Shown: positions 24,306 through 38,186, counted from the first letter of the stretch. The stretch: DNA of 64,000 nucleotides from Nyssa sinensis (GCA_008638375.1 CM018052.1:25947071-26011070), one strand, 5' to 3'. Program-made: numbers and translations. The notes: generated by a model not told the origin, from the letters alone.

Positions 24306-26138
24306 TTTGTTGCTTTGGGAGCCAGGAAATTGCTTTTCACTTTCTACATGCAATCACATGCCTGATTATCTTCTGTATTAATTTGTTTATTGTTGTCCCT
24401 TTTTTTTGCCAATTTATGTTATAATGTTTTTCAGTTTGTTTGACCCAACTTGTGCTTTATTTATACTTAATGTTATTATATTCATGGATGGTAGTTCATG
24501 ATTATTTGAGTATATGGAATCGAATATTTCAACCCAACCCAACCCCCCCCCCCCCCAAAAAAAAAAAAAAACCAAAACAAAACAAATACACACAAACAAG
24601 AAGGAGCTACTATGCCATCTCTATATAATAGATTTGCTGGACTCCTTCACTTATCTATTTAAACAAATGGTTGGGTTTCTATAGTAATTTTTGTTAGCAT
24701 TAGTATGTTTTATATGTTTGGATGCTTAATGATGGATTGAGTTATAAATGGGTATTTGGTTCAGGTGTATGAGAGCTTCTTGGGCGCAAATGCTTTAAAT
24801 GGTTGTGGTGATTTCGTGATTCCAGACAATGAAATTCTTGGTTGATAAATGGACTGCTGTACATTTGTTGCTGCTTCACTCTATCTGCTCCTATGTTGTG
24901 GTTTTTGTGACGGCTGTTAGTTGAAGTTCACTAGAGCTAACCTAGATTCTATATTCAGTATTTGAAAGGATTGTGGTATTTTGATAAGTTGAATGCTAAA
25001 TTGCTTTTTGCTATATTTATTCTTAAATATAATTACTATTAGTAATTTTGCCTATATTCTGCAGATGAGTATGTTCTTGCTTTTAACATACTTGTACATG
25101 CATTCTATTTGAGAAATAGGTGTTGTGGGCCTTGTGGTTCTGTTTTCATTCGCAATGAGGCAGATACCATCTGTTGACAACTTGTTTTACAATTATTCTT
25201 TCCAAGAAAGATTTGTGAGGTAACATGTGTGCCAGCATGACTAAAGAACTTTGCTTACCCATTTTTTTATTCATTTACATCCTGCAGTCCATGTGTACCT
25301 GTTCATTTTATTATAAGAAATGTGGCTTTGCAGTTCATCTGTTTTTGATAAAAGTTTAAAACAGCGCTTTTGTTTTTTGGGGGTTGGGGGTTTAAATTCT
25401 GAAAACATGGTATGGTAACAATTTTCTGGTTTTCCTTTTGCTGCATATCTGCTACACCTTGCTTGTAGCTTTCCTATGTCACCATATGCATATCTAATAA
25501 TGCAGTGTTTCTTATTCTTTACTCCCAAAGCGTATGCAAGCACAACAGTATGAGGCATTGCATGGTTGTTTAGGTCACTCCAATTTATGGGTATTCTTTG
25601 TATATATCTTTTAGATTAGTCATTGTACTTGACTCCTTTGGATCATTGTGTAGTCAAAGACTCAAAGGTGAAAGAGGAGTATGTGCAATGTTAAAGTTAT
25701 TTGGGATACAGTTGTTATTTGTAGGTATGGAGTTTTCTTCTATTCACTTCATTTCCTTGCTTTCAAAGGAGGCATAACGTGAAGATGCTTTGACTGGTTA
25801 TATTTGTCATTTGGTAATATCTTTTAGTGATACTTGCATGTATAATTTTTTTTTTTTTTTTGGTCGAGGTAGCATATAGCTATTTGGTTTCTTTGGGCCA
25901 CTTGATTAAGTGGGATCGGGAATTGGGGACGTATTTGGAAAACTTAGTTGAGGGAAGTAAGAGGTTCAAAATTCCTTAGTGTTATGACATTGGTTCAGAT
26001 GATGCCCTTCTAGGACACAAGGCCAGTGGGATTAGGCTTAGAGAGAGAGAGAGAGAGAGAGACCCATGTTCGTTCATTTGTGCTTTTGAGGACCTAGATG
26101 CTTCTAAGGTGGAGCATGTGTCTGGCACATCTTTGATG

Positions 26139-26181
<43 letters not shown>

Positions 26182-29050
26182 TGGGGGTGGGGGGGAGTGT
26201 TGCAAGATCAATGTATGGGAGGAACTAGAAAGAGAGCTCAATGAAGGAGCCTTGGGAATGGATGATTTTCAAATCACTTCTCTTTCTCTGGCAAGGTTTG
26301 TACTCCAGGAAGGTGGTGTGGAGTAGAATAAGATTGGAGGAGGTTAATCTTCCTATAGTGAATGACATTGGAGGTCTTTCTCTAATTTTTTATCCGTTCC
26401 TGGCTTGAAGTGGAAAAGGCAAGAAATAATAGAGTATGTACATCCTCTTCCATAGACGGGCAGACCCAAGGACCTAAGTGAATGTATATAGGATTAGGTC
26501 ATGGGGATAATGAGTGCTGTCAACCCTCTAATAATTAAGAATCTTGGGAGTCTGTAACATTATTAATTAATGGGAATATTAATTATTTTACTATAGTTTT
26601 TATTAAAACAAAAAAGCTTCTTATAGGTATACAGTTTTTACTATAAAAATAGATATGTATACATATTTGTGATGAGAATTTTTCTTAAAAAATATATATT
26701 ATATCTAATTTAAATTATAATACAACTTTCATCTCTTTTTTTTTTTAAAATTACTTACAACTATATGTTATTAATTTTTTTGTAATATCTACATGTAAGT
26801 ATGTGGCATTTTTTATTTTAATAATTAATACTATAAAGAAATTTTACCAAAAAGTTATTAATTATTAAATGATAGAATTAGTAGTTATTCACCATAGAAC
26901 GAAGTTAGTTCTTTTATTGAGTATTAATTATTAGAGGGTTGACCGTTTACTTAAACCATTGGGGATATAATGATTTAAGGGCTTGTATAAAAAATATATA
27001 GAGGGATTCAACTCCCTTCTCAAAGGCCACTTACCTATCAAAAAAAACATAGAGGGGTTAGAGGCTTAATAGATATTTTTAAAATTTTAGAAGGGCGAAA
27101 CTAAAATAAATAAATAAAGGGTTTAAATAAAAATATATAAAACAATCAAGAAAAGTATTTTAAAAAACCATGGGAGGGACTCCCCCTTCATTTCTCTCTC
27201 CCGCGTTGTAAATAGGAAACACACAGTTCTCTTTATCCAGCCCATTTTCATACATAATAGGCTTGCCACTTCACTCGTACATATAAATACCATTATTGAA
27301 TGTTGGCTTCCTACTTTTGGATTGTTCTGAAATTAATTATTGATGAATAGAAAATTTGTATGGTTTGTCTGAATCTTGTGCAGTCTTCCTTACAAGTCAA
27401 TTTTATTATTTAATGCGTATTTGTTTTCTGTTTTCTTTCTTTATGATACAATTTGGTCTATTTATTTTAGGTTAGCGTTTTTAGTTTGGTGTTGATCTTA
27501 CGGCCTGGATGGTGAAATTTGTGTCTCGCATTTTGGATGTAGCATATGTTCTGCCCTCACTCCTTCGTCTTTTCCCTGCTAGGCTTTTGCCTTTTCTTGG
27601 TTGTTGGCTCTCATTAAAGTTTTGGGATGAAGTTAAATTTAGCGCTACTTTGTTTACTCCATTTTAGTTTGTTAACCCACTCTTTTTATTTCTAAGTTGT
27701 TACTGGAAATGGATAGATGTTGAATTGCAAAGAGTGGGCTTTCAAAGAAACAAAAAAAAGACTATTAGTTTCTTCTGCACAATGGATATTGAACAACCAT
27801 GCCAAGGTTTCTTGTTACCAAAAGAAAAAGGGAAATGGTACACGAGGGGAAAAGGCCAACATGATACACTATAATTTATCATGGAGGAATGAACTAGTAG
27901 GCATTGTACAGACACAATGGTACGAAGTGGGGGTGAATGATGTTACAAAATAATAGATATAGGTAGGGAGTGTGTAAATGGCTATGTGAAGTTTGTCTTA
28001 TATAACTTTATAGCTTTGTACTGGTTGCTGGGTACGCAAGTTATTATTTGGATTAAATAATTTTGCAATAGCAAGACTGTAAAAAGCTGCGTGTCACCTA
28101 TATTTGCTGGAAGCGGTAGTAATTGGTGAAATGAAATGCTGATGGTTATTGTAAGGTGTGTGGGTGATGCTTCTAATGTTGTGTGCTGCTAAGTTTTTAT
28201 AGTGGCGGTCTTAGCTGTTGTATCTGCCTTGGTGAGAGTATGTTCCAATGTCCATAATTTGGTTTGCAAGGGGTGTTTTTGTTTTCATGTTTTAGGAGGC
28301 AATTCTTTTCATTCTAAACAGTTGAAACTTTATTTATTTATTTTTGTTTTATGCTTCCCGAGTAAATTGCAAATGAAGTTGTAACTGAGCAAATTGCAAA
28401 CATTGGCTATTTTGGAATCTATAATTTTAGGTTACTTGAAATTAAAGCACCTTTAATATATTTTTTTCTTTTAATTTTATGGACTGAAGTTTAACACATT
28501 CCAGTTTGAGTTGAAATTTAATTGTGCTCCACTGTCATGTTGGCATGGAAGAGGAAAGAGGTATGAGACACCATTTGTTGGGTATGTCAATGCTAGATGG
28601 TATGGGTTTTTACAGCTGAACCTCATCTTTGGTATTAATTAATGGGTTGGGTTGGGTTGGGTTGGGTTGTCTATTTCTCTCACAAACAGGTGGGATTACT
28701 CTCACTACTTAAAAAGTAATGCAATTTTGACACGTGGGATCTCGTTGCTTGTGAGAGAAATGGAGAGGTACTCCCATCTCGTTTCTTTATGTCCCCTTTT
28801 TGTAGTGACATACAAAGCCTGCGGAATGATCAGACTTGGGGGGGGTTCTGTATGCATATTTTAGTCGATCCTTTTTCTTTATCTTTTCCTTTTTCTCCCC
28901 TGTTATATTATAAGAAGTTGAGACACTAGTGGTGTTAAGAGGTGCTGTCAATATGGAGGTGAAAAAACCAGCTGGATTGTGTGTGCTTATTGTGGTGTAA
29001 CGATAATCCATGAATGGTTCGTCCGCTTACATCCAAGAAATCGAAGTCAC

Positions 29051-32000
29051 AAGTATATTAAGGTTTATATTTGAGCGAAGACTTGTTTACACCTAGGATT
29101 GGATAAAATTCATATTTACTTTTTAATAAATCCAACCTTTGTATTGAAATTTCTTCCGGAGATTTAGAATTGTAAATTAAATTTAAGATATTCATCATTC
29201 ATCGCGAAGGTTGGATTGTGCGGAAAGTATAAGAATAATTATTTTCATACTAGATATGAGATGGTTTTGGTCTAACCAGTTATAAATTGACTCTATACGG
29301 ATGGACGATGTCACTGTTAAATTGGTCAAATGTGATTTCTTTATTATTTTTTGTTATTGGACATTCTAATAATGATTTTTTATTAATTAATAATATTAAT
29401 ATTTTGAGCAATTAATTTCTTTTCTTTTCATTTCAAAGTGGATAGTTAATAATCTTATTACTTAATTATTAATATTTTTGTAATCATTGTTCTATATAAG
29501 TAATTATATAACAGAAGAAATATGTATGTGGTGCTTTTTTATTATCTAAAATTGGATGTGTATATATATATATTAAAAAAGATTTTATCATATTTGAAAA
29601 AAAATGTAAATGTGTGTTACATTTATATTAATTAATATTAAAAAGTGTATATATATATATATATCTATCTGAGGGAAATTTTGAGTACCTAAATGGTATA
29701 AAATAGACCCCCGGGGGGGGTGTGTGTGTGAATAGGTTTATAAAGTAAATTAAAAATTATCTGAATTAATTTTAACTTGCTTTCAAGAAATTGAAATTAT
29801 CACTTCAATTAAGTGCGTATTAGATTCACGTGTAATTTTAATTAGAAAAGCTCTAGGGCATTGATATTATTAGATGAGTTTTGGTGATTACAGATTTCGT
29901 AGACATGATGACTTAGTCTCTTAAATTTTGTTTATGATTTGAATTTTTTCTAATTTGAATTTTCAAGCATTTTTTAAGTAGATTTTCCCTTCAAATTCAT
30001 GAATGAACGTGCCGAATTACAATTGTGAATCTTTACACAAATTTAAATTTTGTTGATTGCACAAACTTGAACACTATGAACTTGCATTTCAAAGCTGATG
30101 TGGAAGATGATTTGAGGTTCTGATGCAATTTGTTTGTTTTATATGTACATAATAAACATAGAGAAAATCTTTTGGAAATTCTCTTTGTTGCAGCTAAAAA
30201 GTCTCCTGAGATTAAATCCTTGTGTAGTATAGGTTTTAAAAATCAAATTGTGCTGTTTAAATTGAAATAAAAAAAAATTAATCTGTACAATGTTTGTTTG
30301 AATGAACTATCAAACAAGTGCTCATTGAAATATTCGTGTGAATAAATGATCAAACAAGATCAAATATGGTTTAGAATATTTATTTGAACGATTAATTAAA
30401 CAAATTTCGTTCAAATGAATTTATGATTCGTTCGAACACAAACCAATATAGTGAAGCAGTTATGTCACATTGCTCATTATTGTCCAGTCATTGTAGGATT
30501 CTTTCAAGTTATTGTAAAATTTTGTTTATTTGTTAGTACAAGAAACTTGCAATATCATAAATTTGTTATGAGTAGGCTTGCATAACAGTAAGTCAAACTG
30601 CAACAAAATTTATAGTCAGTTTGGATGGGATAAGTTAGAGAGAAAAGAGATGATCCAAGTCATTTCTCATTTGAATTTTATGATAGAGAAAAAAAGACAA
30701 GATTAGGAGAGAGAGATTGAATTATTAGGTTCACATTTTCAATTTGAATAAATTTTTTTTTTTAATTTGAATGTCTCAAAAATTTGTATCAAAATTTACA
30801 TTTCAAATGATGTAGAAATAGATTATTGGTAAAATATTTATAATATATTTAAATTATTATCAATAATATAATGTTAAATCACTTGAGATGTAAAATTTAA
30901 GACGAATAATATTACTCTTTAAATCCTTTAAAAGTGGAGAAATTTGAAGAAAAAGTTTATTTAATGAATTTTCTAAATGCTAAATATACCCACATTTCAA
31001 CAATAGGGTAATCTTTTTCCTCTTTCAAAGTATAATTGTTAACTATTTTAAATTAGGAGTATAATTTAGACGGGTCAAGTCAAGCTCATCTTAAATTTTT
31101 TAGTGATTGAGCTTAAATTTTTACACTTTGGGTTAGGATTGAGTAAAAGAACTTGAGCCCAATTTAAATTAGAGTTAAATTTGTGTTGAGACTTGAAAAT
31201 TCGAGTCTAACTCGAATCTGACTTCAATATTTTATTTTCTGAATTTAATATTTTATTTTTTTTACTTTAGTTATTCATCATTAAATTAATAGATTCTTTA
31301 CAATAATTATTATTTATATTTTTATAATTTTAAAATTTTTTAATATGTTTTCAAAATTAGAATATATTGAATGAATTATTTTAACAGTTTTTAGTTTTTT
31401 TTTTTTGAAAGGAGAAATTGAGAAAAATTATTACAGCTTTTAAGTGTATAATCAAAATATGAAATAAAATAGTAACAATTTATTATAAAAATTGTGAATA
31501 TATGTTAAAAATTAGAACTAATAATTCGGTTCAGGCCGGGTTAAGGTTGAATCCGATACTATTAAATTTTAATTCGGGTCAGACTCATCATGTTGGGTTG
31601 TATGGGTTCAAGGTCGGGTTCAGGTCGAACTCAAGTTAACTATTTTAGAGCTTGAATTAAACTTAGACATGACTCAATTCGAATTCAATCACTTGAGTTG
31701 CTCCCATACTATAAATGAATTTTCTTTTCTTAGTGACTATTTAAATTAGAAATAATATTTTCTTCTTATTTCCTTTTTAAATAATCAAACATGATAAAAA
31801 TAGTCATTTTCTTTTTTCCTGAATTCGATAATATTAATTTAGAATCTTATTCTATAAAGATTGTTGTTTGACACATGATATATGAACAGTGAAAAACCTA
31901 TGACTTAGAGAGATTTTTTTATAAATCCGATTTATTACATGACAATATATCTTTTCAATCACCATCATATATATTATATTTTATTAAAAAAGATGAACCA

Positions 32001-32400
32001 TATCATACATGATAGAATACTATTAAAATAGTACATTATCACGTAATTATACCGGATCCATTCAAAAAATTTTCCTATAACTTATGGTTAAGAATACAAT
32101 TTATATTCAATATGTATATATATTTCTTTGAGCACATTAAATTCAATTAATTATTATTTTTATTTATTTATTGTAGTTAAGTTGTAGTAGGATTGGAATT
32201 CAAATTGGATGTTTAAATTCAAATAGGATAAAATTCAAATGGAATATTAATTCATCCTACTTTGAAATAAATTTAAAATTAAAAAAACAAATTATTAGAT
32301 AATGAATTAAAATCTTGTGCGAACATGGCGTACCCTTCAAATTATTTGCAATTGATTATAAAACGGAAACCATGTCACAACAGGATTATTGGAACAAGGC
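29051..32400. other. AT-rich intergenic DNA with a possible hAT-like remnant
   Basis: No gene is recognised. Around 31060-31710 the ends carry ACGGGTCAAGTCAAGCTC and GGTCGGGTTCAGGTCGAACT, reminiscent of the GGGTC-rich subterminal repeats of plant hAT elements. The terminal repeats are too weak to prove it. Confidence 0.35.
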
Positions 32401-32579
32401 AGATAGATCATAGATAGAAGCGTCCACTGATAAAACACCCTTTTTCCTTTTCCAACAAAAACACTCTTTCACTTTCTCAGTCTCGCTTCGCTTTTTCCTC
32501 CTCTGTCCTTCACTCCTATTTCCTCCTCTGTCTTTCACTTTCCTATTTCTTTTATTGCTCGATCATCTTGACCCTCCCT

Positions 32580-32592
32580 TTTTTTATCGCCT

Positions 32593-32628
<36 letters not shown>

Positions 32629-32720
32629 ACACACATACATATACACTCCACTGATCGCGCTTCACTGATAATCTTCTGTTTCTCAAGGTTTTCTCTTCTG
32701 GGTGTCAATTATTCGGACTA
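32580..32720 (+). promoter_or_regulatory. promoter-proximal region and non-coding first exon of the ATI3-like gene
   Basis: Pyrimidine-rich DNA and a long (AT)n run (32597-32626) precede a leader that ends ATTCGGACTA|GTAAGT, a perfect donor at 32721. The transcription start is not visible. The matching acceptor is GACTGCAG at 35513-35520, so the leader exon would join to 35521. Confidence 0.55.
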
Positions 32721-35520
32721 GTAAGTAATCAAACTTTGTTTTCAGAAATATTGTATATCACTTTCTTTCCCAAGAATTAGCTCTCTGTTTTTCTTTTTGT
32801 TTTTTTCCCCAGTCAACACTGAAGTGTTTTTTCCCCTTTATGTTGATCAAGTAAAATTCGAATGTTTTACCCACTTATTACTTCTATGAAATTTATTGCT
32901 GAGTTCTGCTAATGCTTAAAAGGAATGTTTGTATGTCTATGGTTGATGATTAGGGGGTTGAAGTTGACAAACTTTATCTTTTCTTTCTTTCTGTTTTTCC
33001 TATTTAATTAGTTTAGTTGTATAGCCTAGACATTTGTTGAAGCAGACTGTGTGAACACTTTAGTGATATGGACTGGAACTGTTTATGGTTAAATTTGGAT
33101 GAACCCAATTGGGCAGCATATTTTCTTAGATTTAAAAAAAAAATTAGGGTTAATTTAAGAAGATGTGATAATTATATGAATTCGATTGGTTTCTGTGGTG
33201 TGAATTAGTATCAGTAATTGACATTTGGCATTTGTATCTAATTCAATTACTCTTGTTTTAAGTCTAACTAGAATTGTTTCAACATTGTATTACTTTTCTT
33301 AATTGAAGTTGAACTGGAAGCATTATTGAGTTAAGTTGTATCTTTGTTAATCAAAATTCATTGTCTCTTAAGTTGACTCAATGCTTTATTTGCTATACAT
33401 AATGGGAACTTCTGGGTTAGTCAGTGGCCGGCAACACGTGTATATATATGGCAAATAGGTGTTGCATGTGCAAGGGAGAGGAAGAAAGTGTTCATCACCT
33501 TTTAGTTCATTGTCCATGGGGCTTGCTGTTTTTTACTCTCCATCTTTGGTTGTGCTTGGGTCATGCCGGCTTCATTGAATGAGCTTTTGCATTGTTGGAA
33601 TGGAGGTAGGGTGAAGGGGGAGGCTAGGAAGGTATGGAGGATGGCACTTTTGTGTTTGATTTGGTGTATGTGGAGAGAGCAGAACCGGAGAGTTTTTGAA
33701 GGGGAGGAACTCCGCTCTTTTGTCTTCAAAGATTGGTTTTTGATATTGCTTTTCATTTGGGTTAAAACTTAAAAGTATATTTAGGCTCTCTAGTGGATCT
33801 TTTTGGGGTCTTTGAGACCTATTTTGTAGAGGTTTCCTCTTTGTAAATATGGATTTTCCCCCCTTGGGCGCTTTTGAATATAAATATACTCTTTACTTGT
33901 AAAAAAAAGAGGGAACTTCTGGGTTAATAGTTGTAAAACCTATATTGTCACAGAATCTTAAGTTTGATTCTATGAAACTCGGGACTCATTGGAATCTTCA
34001 TTCCTGCATTTCATAAAATGATAAAATAATTCAAACGGTAACGAAAATTAGGTAAATAAATTATCTGTAGACAAATAATTATTCAAATTATCCATTCCAT
34101 TGCATGGAGTAAGAGTTTTGTCAGTTTTACTCTAATATTTGCATTAAAATTATGCTTTTGTAAGCTTTTTTTTCATATTTGCATCAAAATATGCTTTTGT
34201 AAGTTGTTTTTTCCCTTTATTTCAGTTATAAAAACATAACTTTTGATTAAAGAAATTATAAAAAAAAAAAAAAGAAGCATTCAACTAAAGAAAAAACCAT
34301 GAACAATTTTGTATTCAGAGTGAAGTAATTACTATAAATTCAATGATTTTGTCAAACTAATCTGGCCTACTGCTTTAGGATCTTAATTTCGTAGTTTCAC
34401 TTTGATTTTTTGGGTTGTGACCTGGACTCGTAGGTATTTAGACTTTCAAAGCCTAGTTTGCCACGTAGGAGTAGTTAAAGGCACAGAAAGTCTTTAAAGA
34501 GTGTCATATTGGGTTAGTTTTGCATGGGCTAGTTGGAATAAAATTGTGTGTTTTGAGGAAAACTCCTTGTAAATGTTGAGCTAATCAATAGAAATTAGGA
34601 ATATAATCTAACAAAGGACGCCATTAATAATGTAAGGAAAAAGTTTTAAAACCTTACAAAAATAATGGTGATCAGTGTGATTATTACAGAGGCAGCTCTT
34701 TCCAGATTATATGTAGTCTAAGTATGCAAGGAAACACATAAAATTTTGATTGAATTAAGAGCCTTTTCGGTGTTTCTGGATTGGAGTAAAGGCCTTCATA
34801 CTATCAACTCCGGTGGGGGACTGTGTTTTGGGTTTGGCTCTTTTTTTTTGGGTTGGGGGGGGAAGCTTCCGAATTAGGATTTAGTGCCCCATCCTCATAG
34901 GTAGGTGAAGCGAAAGGTTGAAAATAAAAAGGATTTACTTTGACATGTGTAGGAGGTTGCATTAAGATCATCAATTCAGCCAGCATGTTATGACATATAA
35001 TGCATTATCTCAAGTTGTTGGCAACTTCATCATGTCCAATTATTCCAACATTTTTTAATGATTTTTTTATTTAAATCTCTTGTGGAGGCATGGTTTGAGC
35101 CCTGGTGTGGAGCTCAGTAATGCACTGGACTTTGTGCTGCATATGTATAAAATATATATGTAAATTGGTTCTTTATGTAGATATGAATGTACATACATAC
35201 AGTAGTTAGCAGGGATGAAAGATATATGTAAATAGGAACATCTTTTTTTTTTTTTTTGTTTTGGGAGGAGGGGGGGGGGGTGTTTGTCAGCCATCTCCTT
35301 TTAGTTAGTCAATTAATTTGTGTTTCCTATAACCTGAAGCAATTCTTAGGCATTTATAATTTTAGATAGTTGATGATGCATTTGGTTTGATGGAACTTTA
35401 TCTGTTTCATGAACCTTTATTTTATTTTAGCTAGCTCATAATAATTTGGCAAGCTGGCATCTTGCCAATTCATTTCATGTGACTATTGACTACTTATTCA
35501 TTTATTTGGAATGACTGCAG
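32721..35520 (+). other. 5'UTR intron of the ATI3-like gene
   Basis: A 2.8-kb intron between donor GTAAGT and acceptor CTGCAG, T-rich on the coding strand. It contains a truncated LINE at 33420-33910. Confidence 0.6.
33420..33910 (+). mobile_element. 5'-truncated LINE with perfect 16-bp target duplications
   Basis: The direct repeat GGGAACTTCTGGGTTA flanks the insert exactly (33404-33419 and 33911-33926). The 3' end is A-rich (AAAAAAAAGA). The sequence starts within the zf-RVT tail of a LINE reverse transcriptase: NRCCMCKGEEESVHHLLVHC, with its C-x2-C and H-x4-C, then after a +1 shift LLHCWNGGRVKGEARKVW and WRMALLCLIWCMWREQNRRV. The 3' tail includes the CTTTACTTGT end. It has the same orientation as the host gene. 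Confidence 0.9.
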
Positions 35521-35604
35521 GTGTCTACTGCTCTCTGAGTAGGAAGTGAATGAACCATAAATTTGCTCTTTTCTCTTCTGGAAGTTTGGTTATATATGTT
35601 CAAT

Positions 35605-38186
35605 ATGGATTTTAGAGGTAAAGATATTTCCTGGGTTGGGAACATATGCCAGAAGTTTGAAGCTCTATGCTCAGAGTTGGATGATATCATGTGTGAGGTA
35701 TTGCATTCATTTTCCCCTTCTTGTTCCCTCTTTGAACCCCTCTATCCCATGAGAATGATATGTTGACCTGTTTTTGTCAATGTTTTTGCATTTGTTTGAT
35801 CCAAAACTCAATTCATAAAAACCAATCCATAATGGTCCTGAGTTTGGACTATTGTTTTATCTATTTTTTGTTCCGACTTCTCCAACGTTTACTTACCTAA
35901 ATTTCTGCTTTGAGTTTTTGACCATATTTTATTGTTCAAAATGACAATAGAAAAATTAATTAACCACAATAGCCATTCCCCGGTTTTTCAAATCATTCCC
36001 TTATTTTCATAATCATATAATTGCCGTACTTTTCTATCTGATATGGGTATTGCCGTCTGAGTTATCTGACTTTTTTGCCTGGCGTATGAAATTGTAAGCT
36101 TGCCCTAATGTGGAATTCATATCTAATGTGTGTTGCATTGCTTATTTTGCTTCCATCTGGTTGAACAGTTGCTTTATTGATCTTTATCTCCCATCATATT
36201 TGCTCCTGAAGCAGCTGCATCTCCTATTAGATTTGCTCCTGAAGCTGATAATGTTTCTCACATTAAAATTAATTGCTTATTTGGACAGGAGACAATTAAA
36301 TATGTTGAAAACCAGTTGCAGACTGTGGGTGCCGATGTTAAACAATTCTGTGCAGAATTTGTAGACGATGTTCTCCCTACATTTTCAGTGGATTCCATGA
36401 AAGAAGCAACTCCTGATCTGTCACTAGAGCATACTAAAGGTACTGATCTTGTGGCTCATGAAAGGTCAAAGATAGGTGGTGAAGACAACCCTAAGAAGGG
36501 GCTCTGGAATGTAAATTCTTTGCCCCATCCCTGTTCTGTGGAACCAGCTGAGGGGGTACAAACTGATTCCTCTTTGAACCAAGATGCTGAGATTGTGATA
36601 TACGATAAGTCAAACACGGGTATCGAGGGATATCCAGTAGTGGAGAAATCATTTCCCTCTGACACTCTAGAAGCAGTTGCACTGGCAGAGAAAGATTCAA
36701 GCCCGGCATCATCATTGTGTGGTGTCAACCTATCCAATCATGAAGAAGGATGGAATGGTCAAGTCAATTTGTCACCCCAAATATCAGTTGAATGGTGTAA
36801 CAATTCAATGAAAGAAGGGGGACCAACTAGCCTTGTAAATACCACCTTGCCATCCACTAATTCTATTAATTTGATTCAGTCCTGTGAGCCAGACTTTGGA
36901 CTTGGTTCTCCTGGTGATGCGTTGTCAGCAGAATCAAATGGTAAGCATTTCATTATCCTGTTTCTGTTTGTTTCTTTCTTCAATTTATTTCTCTGTTAAT
37001 TATTTCAGTTTCTGATGTAGACACCTCCACTGCCAATGTGACTTTATCTATGATGGAGGCTTCTTGGGCTGGATTTGAGCTGTGTGATGAATTTGCCGAA
37101 ACAGAAGGTTTTATATCTCTAGCAGATTCTGGTATAGGTATTTTTTTATTTAATTATTCTTTTGCATCTGTCCCCCAATGTGATGGATAAAATTTGTATC
37201 GTAGCTTTAGTTTTTTCAATCATAAATCTGTAATCGGAAATACTAAAAGAAGGTTAAAGATTATTACTTTGATTGATCCAGTAAACCAGTTATGCATAAT
37301 TGTTCTTGGATTCTTCATACCACCTACTAGAGCTAGCATAAGCAGCTCCTCCATGGGAGGGATATGGTAGCGGCAATTTTTTGGAATCACACCACTGATT
37401 GGTGTTCATTACTTGCCATATTTTATTTGAAATCATATCCATATTTCCTGCTTAGTTTCTGTTTTTGTGTTTCATTACTGGACTCGGCGAATCATTTCTT
37501 GTGCTGGGTTTGGGGTGATGATAAATGAAAATTAAATAAGCTACTTGATGTACCTTTTTCTTTGGTTTTAGATTACTGAAAAATTGGGTGATGCAGGTGA
37601 AGAAGAGGCCAGTGATGATTATGATATCGAAGACTTGGAAACCACTCAACCAGATAATAAACTGAACCTCGAGGAAAGTTGCGTTATGGTGGATAGCAGT
37701 GAATTTTGTTCTATTTCTCTCACAACAGCAAAACGCCGTTACAAGGTATACCTCTCCCCCTCCAACTTCTTCTTTGGTTGAAATTTGTTTGCTTGGAAGT
37801 TTAAAAATTGTGAAAAACTGAAACAAAACTGCCAAGTATAGTGATATACAACATTATGGAATTTGACTTGGGGTTGTGCTTCACTAATTTCAGAATATTT
37901 ATTCTTTTTTTTTTTTTTTTGTAAAATTATGCAAGCTTAAAACCATGTTTTCCACTTGCATGGACATCAATTGATATAATATTTGGTCTTTCAGAAAAAA
38001 TCTCGCAAGAGATTTGCTCCAAAAATGAAGTTAGCAAAAGGTCAGGAATGTCGGCAGCCTTGCTACAAAGATCTTGATGCAGGATCGAGTCAACAGGAAG
38101 GAGAAAGTTTCACACCATCCAGGCTCCCTAGTAAATCTGAATCGTCGTTGAGTGATTTTTGTGAATTTGGATGGGAGATTATATAA
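35605..38186 (+). CDS. ATG8-interacting (ATI3-like) protein with a C-terminal WEII motif
   Basis: Join of 35605-35697, 36289-36940, 37009-37131, 37597-37745 and 37995-38186; 402 residues. All introns are GT-AG and the phases agree. Conserved N-terminal part: ISWVGNICQKFEALCSE and, across the first junction, ETIKYVENQLQTVGADVKQF. The middle is a long acidic, Ser-rich, probably disordered region. A basic KRRYKKKSRKRFAPK spans the last junction. The protein ends CEFGWEII, a W-x-x-I motif at the very C-terminus. Plant ATI3 proteins use such a C-terminal motif to bind ATG8 in selective (ER-related) autophagy; the assignment rests on this motif plus my memory of the conserved ends. Alternative in-frame sites exist: acceptor 37021 instead of 37009, and donor 37138 instead of 37132. 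A partial intron-less copy lies at 51931-52198. Confidence 0.6.

Larger units (their letters stand above)
20119..29050 (+). other. 3'UTR intron candidates and T-rich non-coding DNA downstream of the RRM gene
   Basis: G|GTAAAG at 20119-20120, directly behind the TGA, looks like a splice donor. Possible acceptors include TTTTAACAG at about 21551, TTGGTTCAG at about 24766 and CTGCAG at about 25064. The strand is T-rich as in plant introns. There is no coding exon. The stretch also holds a LINE scrap (22330-22640), a 59-bp tandem duplication (24188-24305), C12/A14 homopolymers (24544-24571), GA and AT microsatellites (26041-26062, 26141-26178) and (GGGTT)n at 28645-28669. Confidence 0.4.

Noticed and set aside
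24414..24628. Open frames across C12/A14 homopolymers
   Set aside because: Homopolymer artefacts without protein-like composition.
28645..28669. (GGGTT)5 as an interstitial telomere-like repeat
   Set aside because: The plant telomere unit is TTTAGGG; this is a different pentamer microsatellite.
36456..36737. Antisense open frames inside the ATI3-like exon
   Set aside because: Shadows of the sense exon, which has consistent splice sites and a processed copy.
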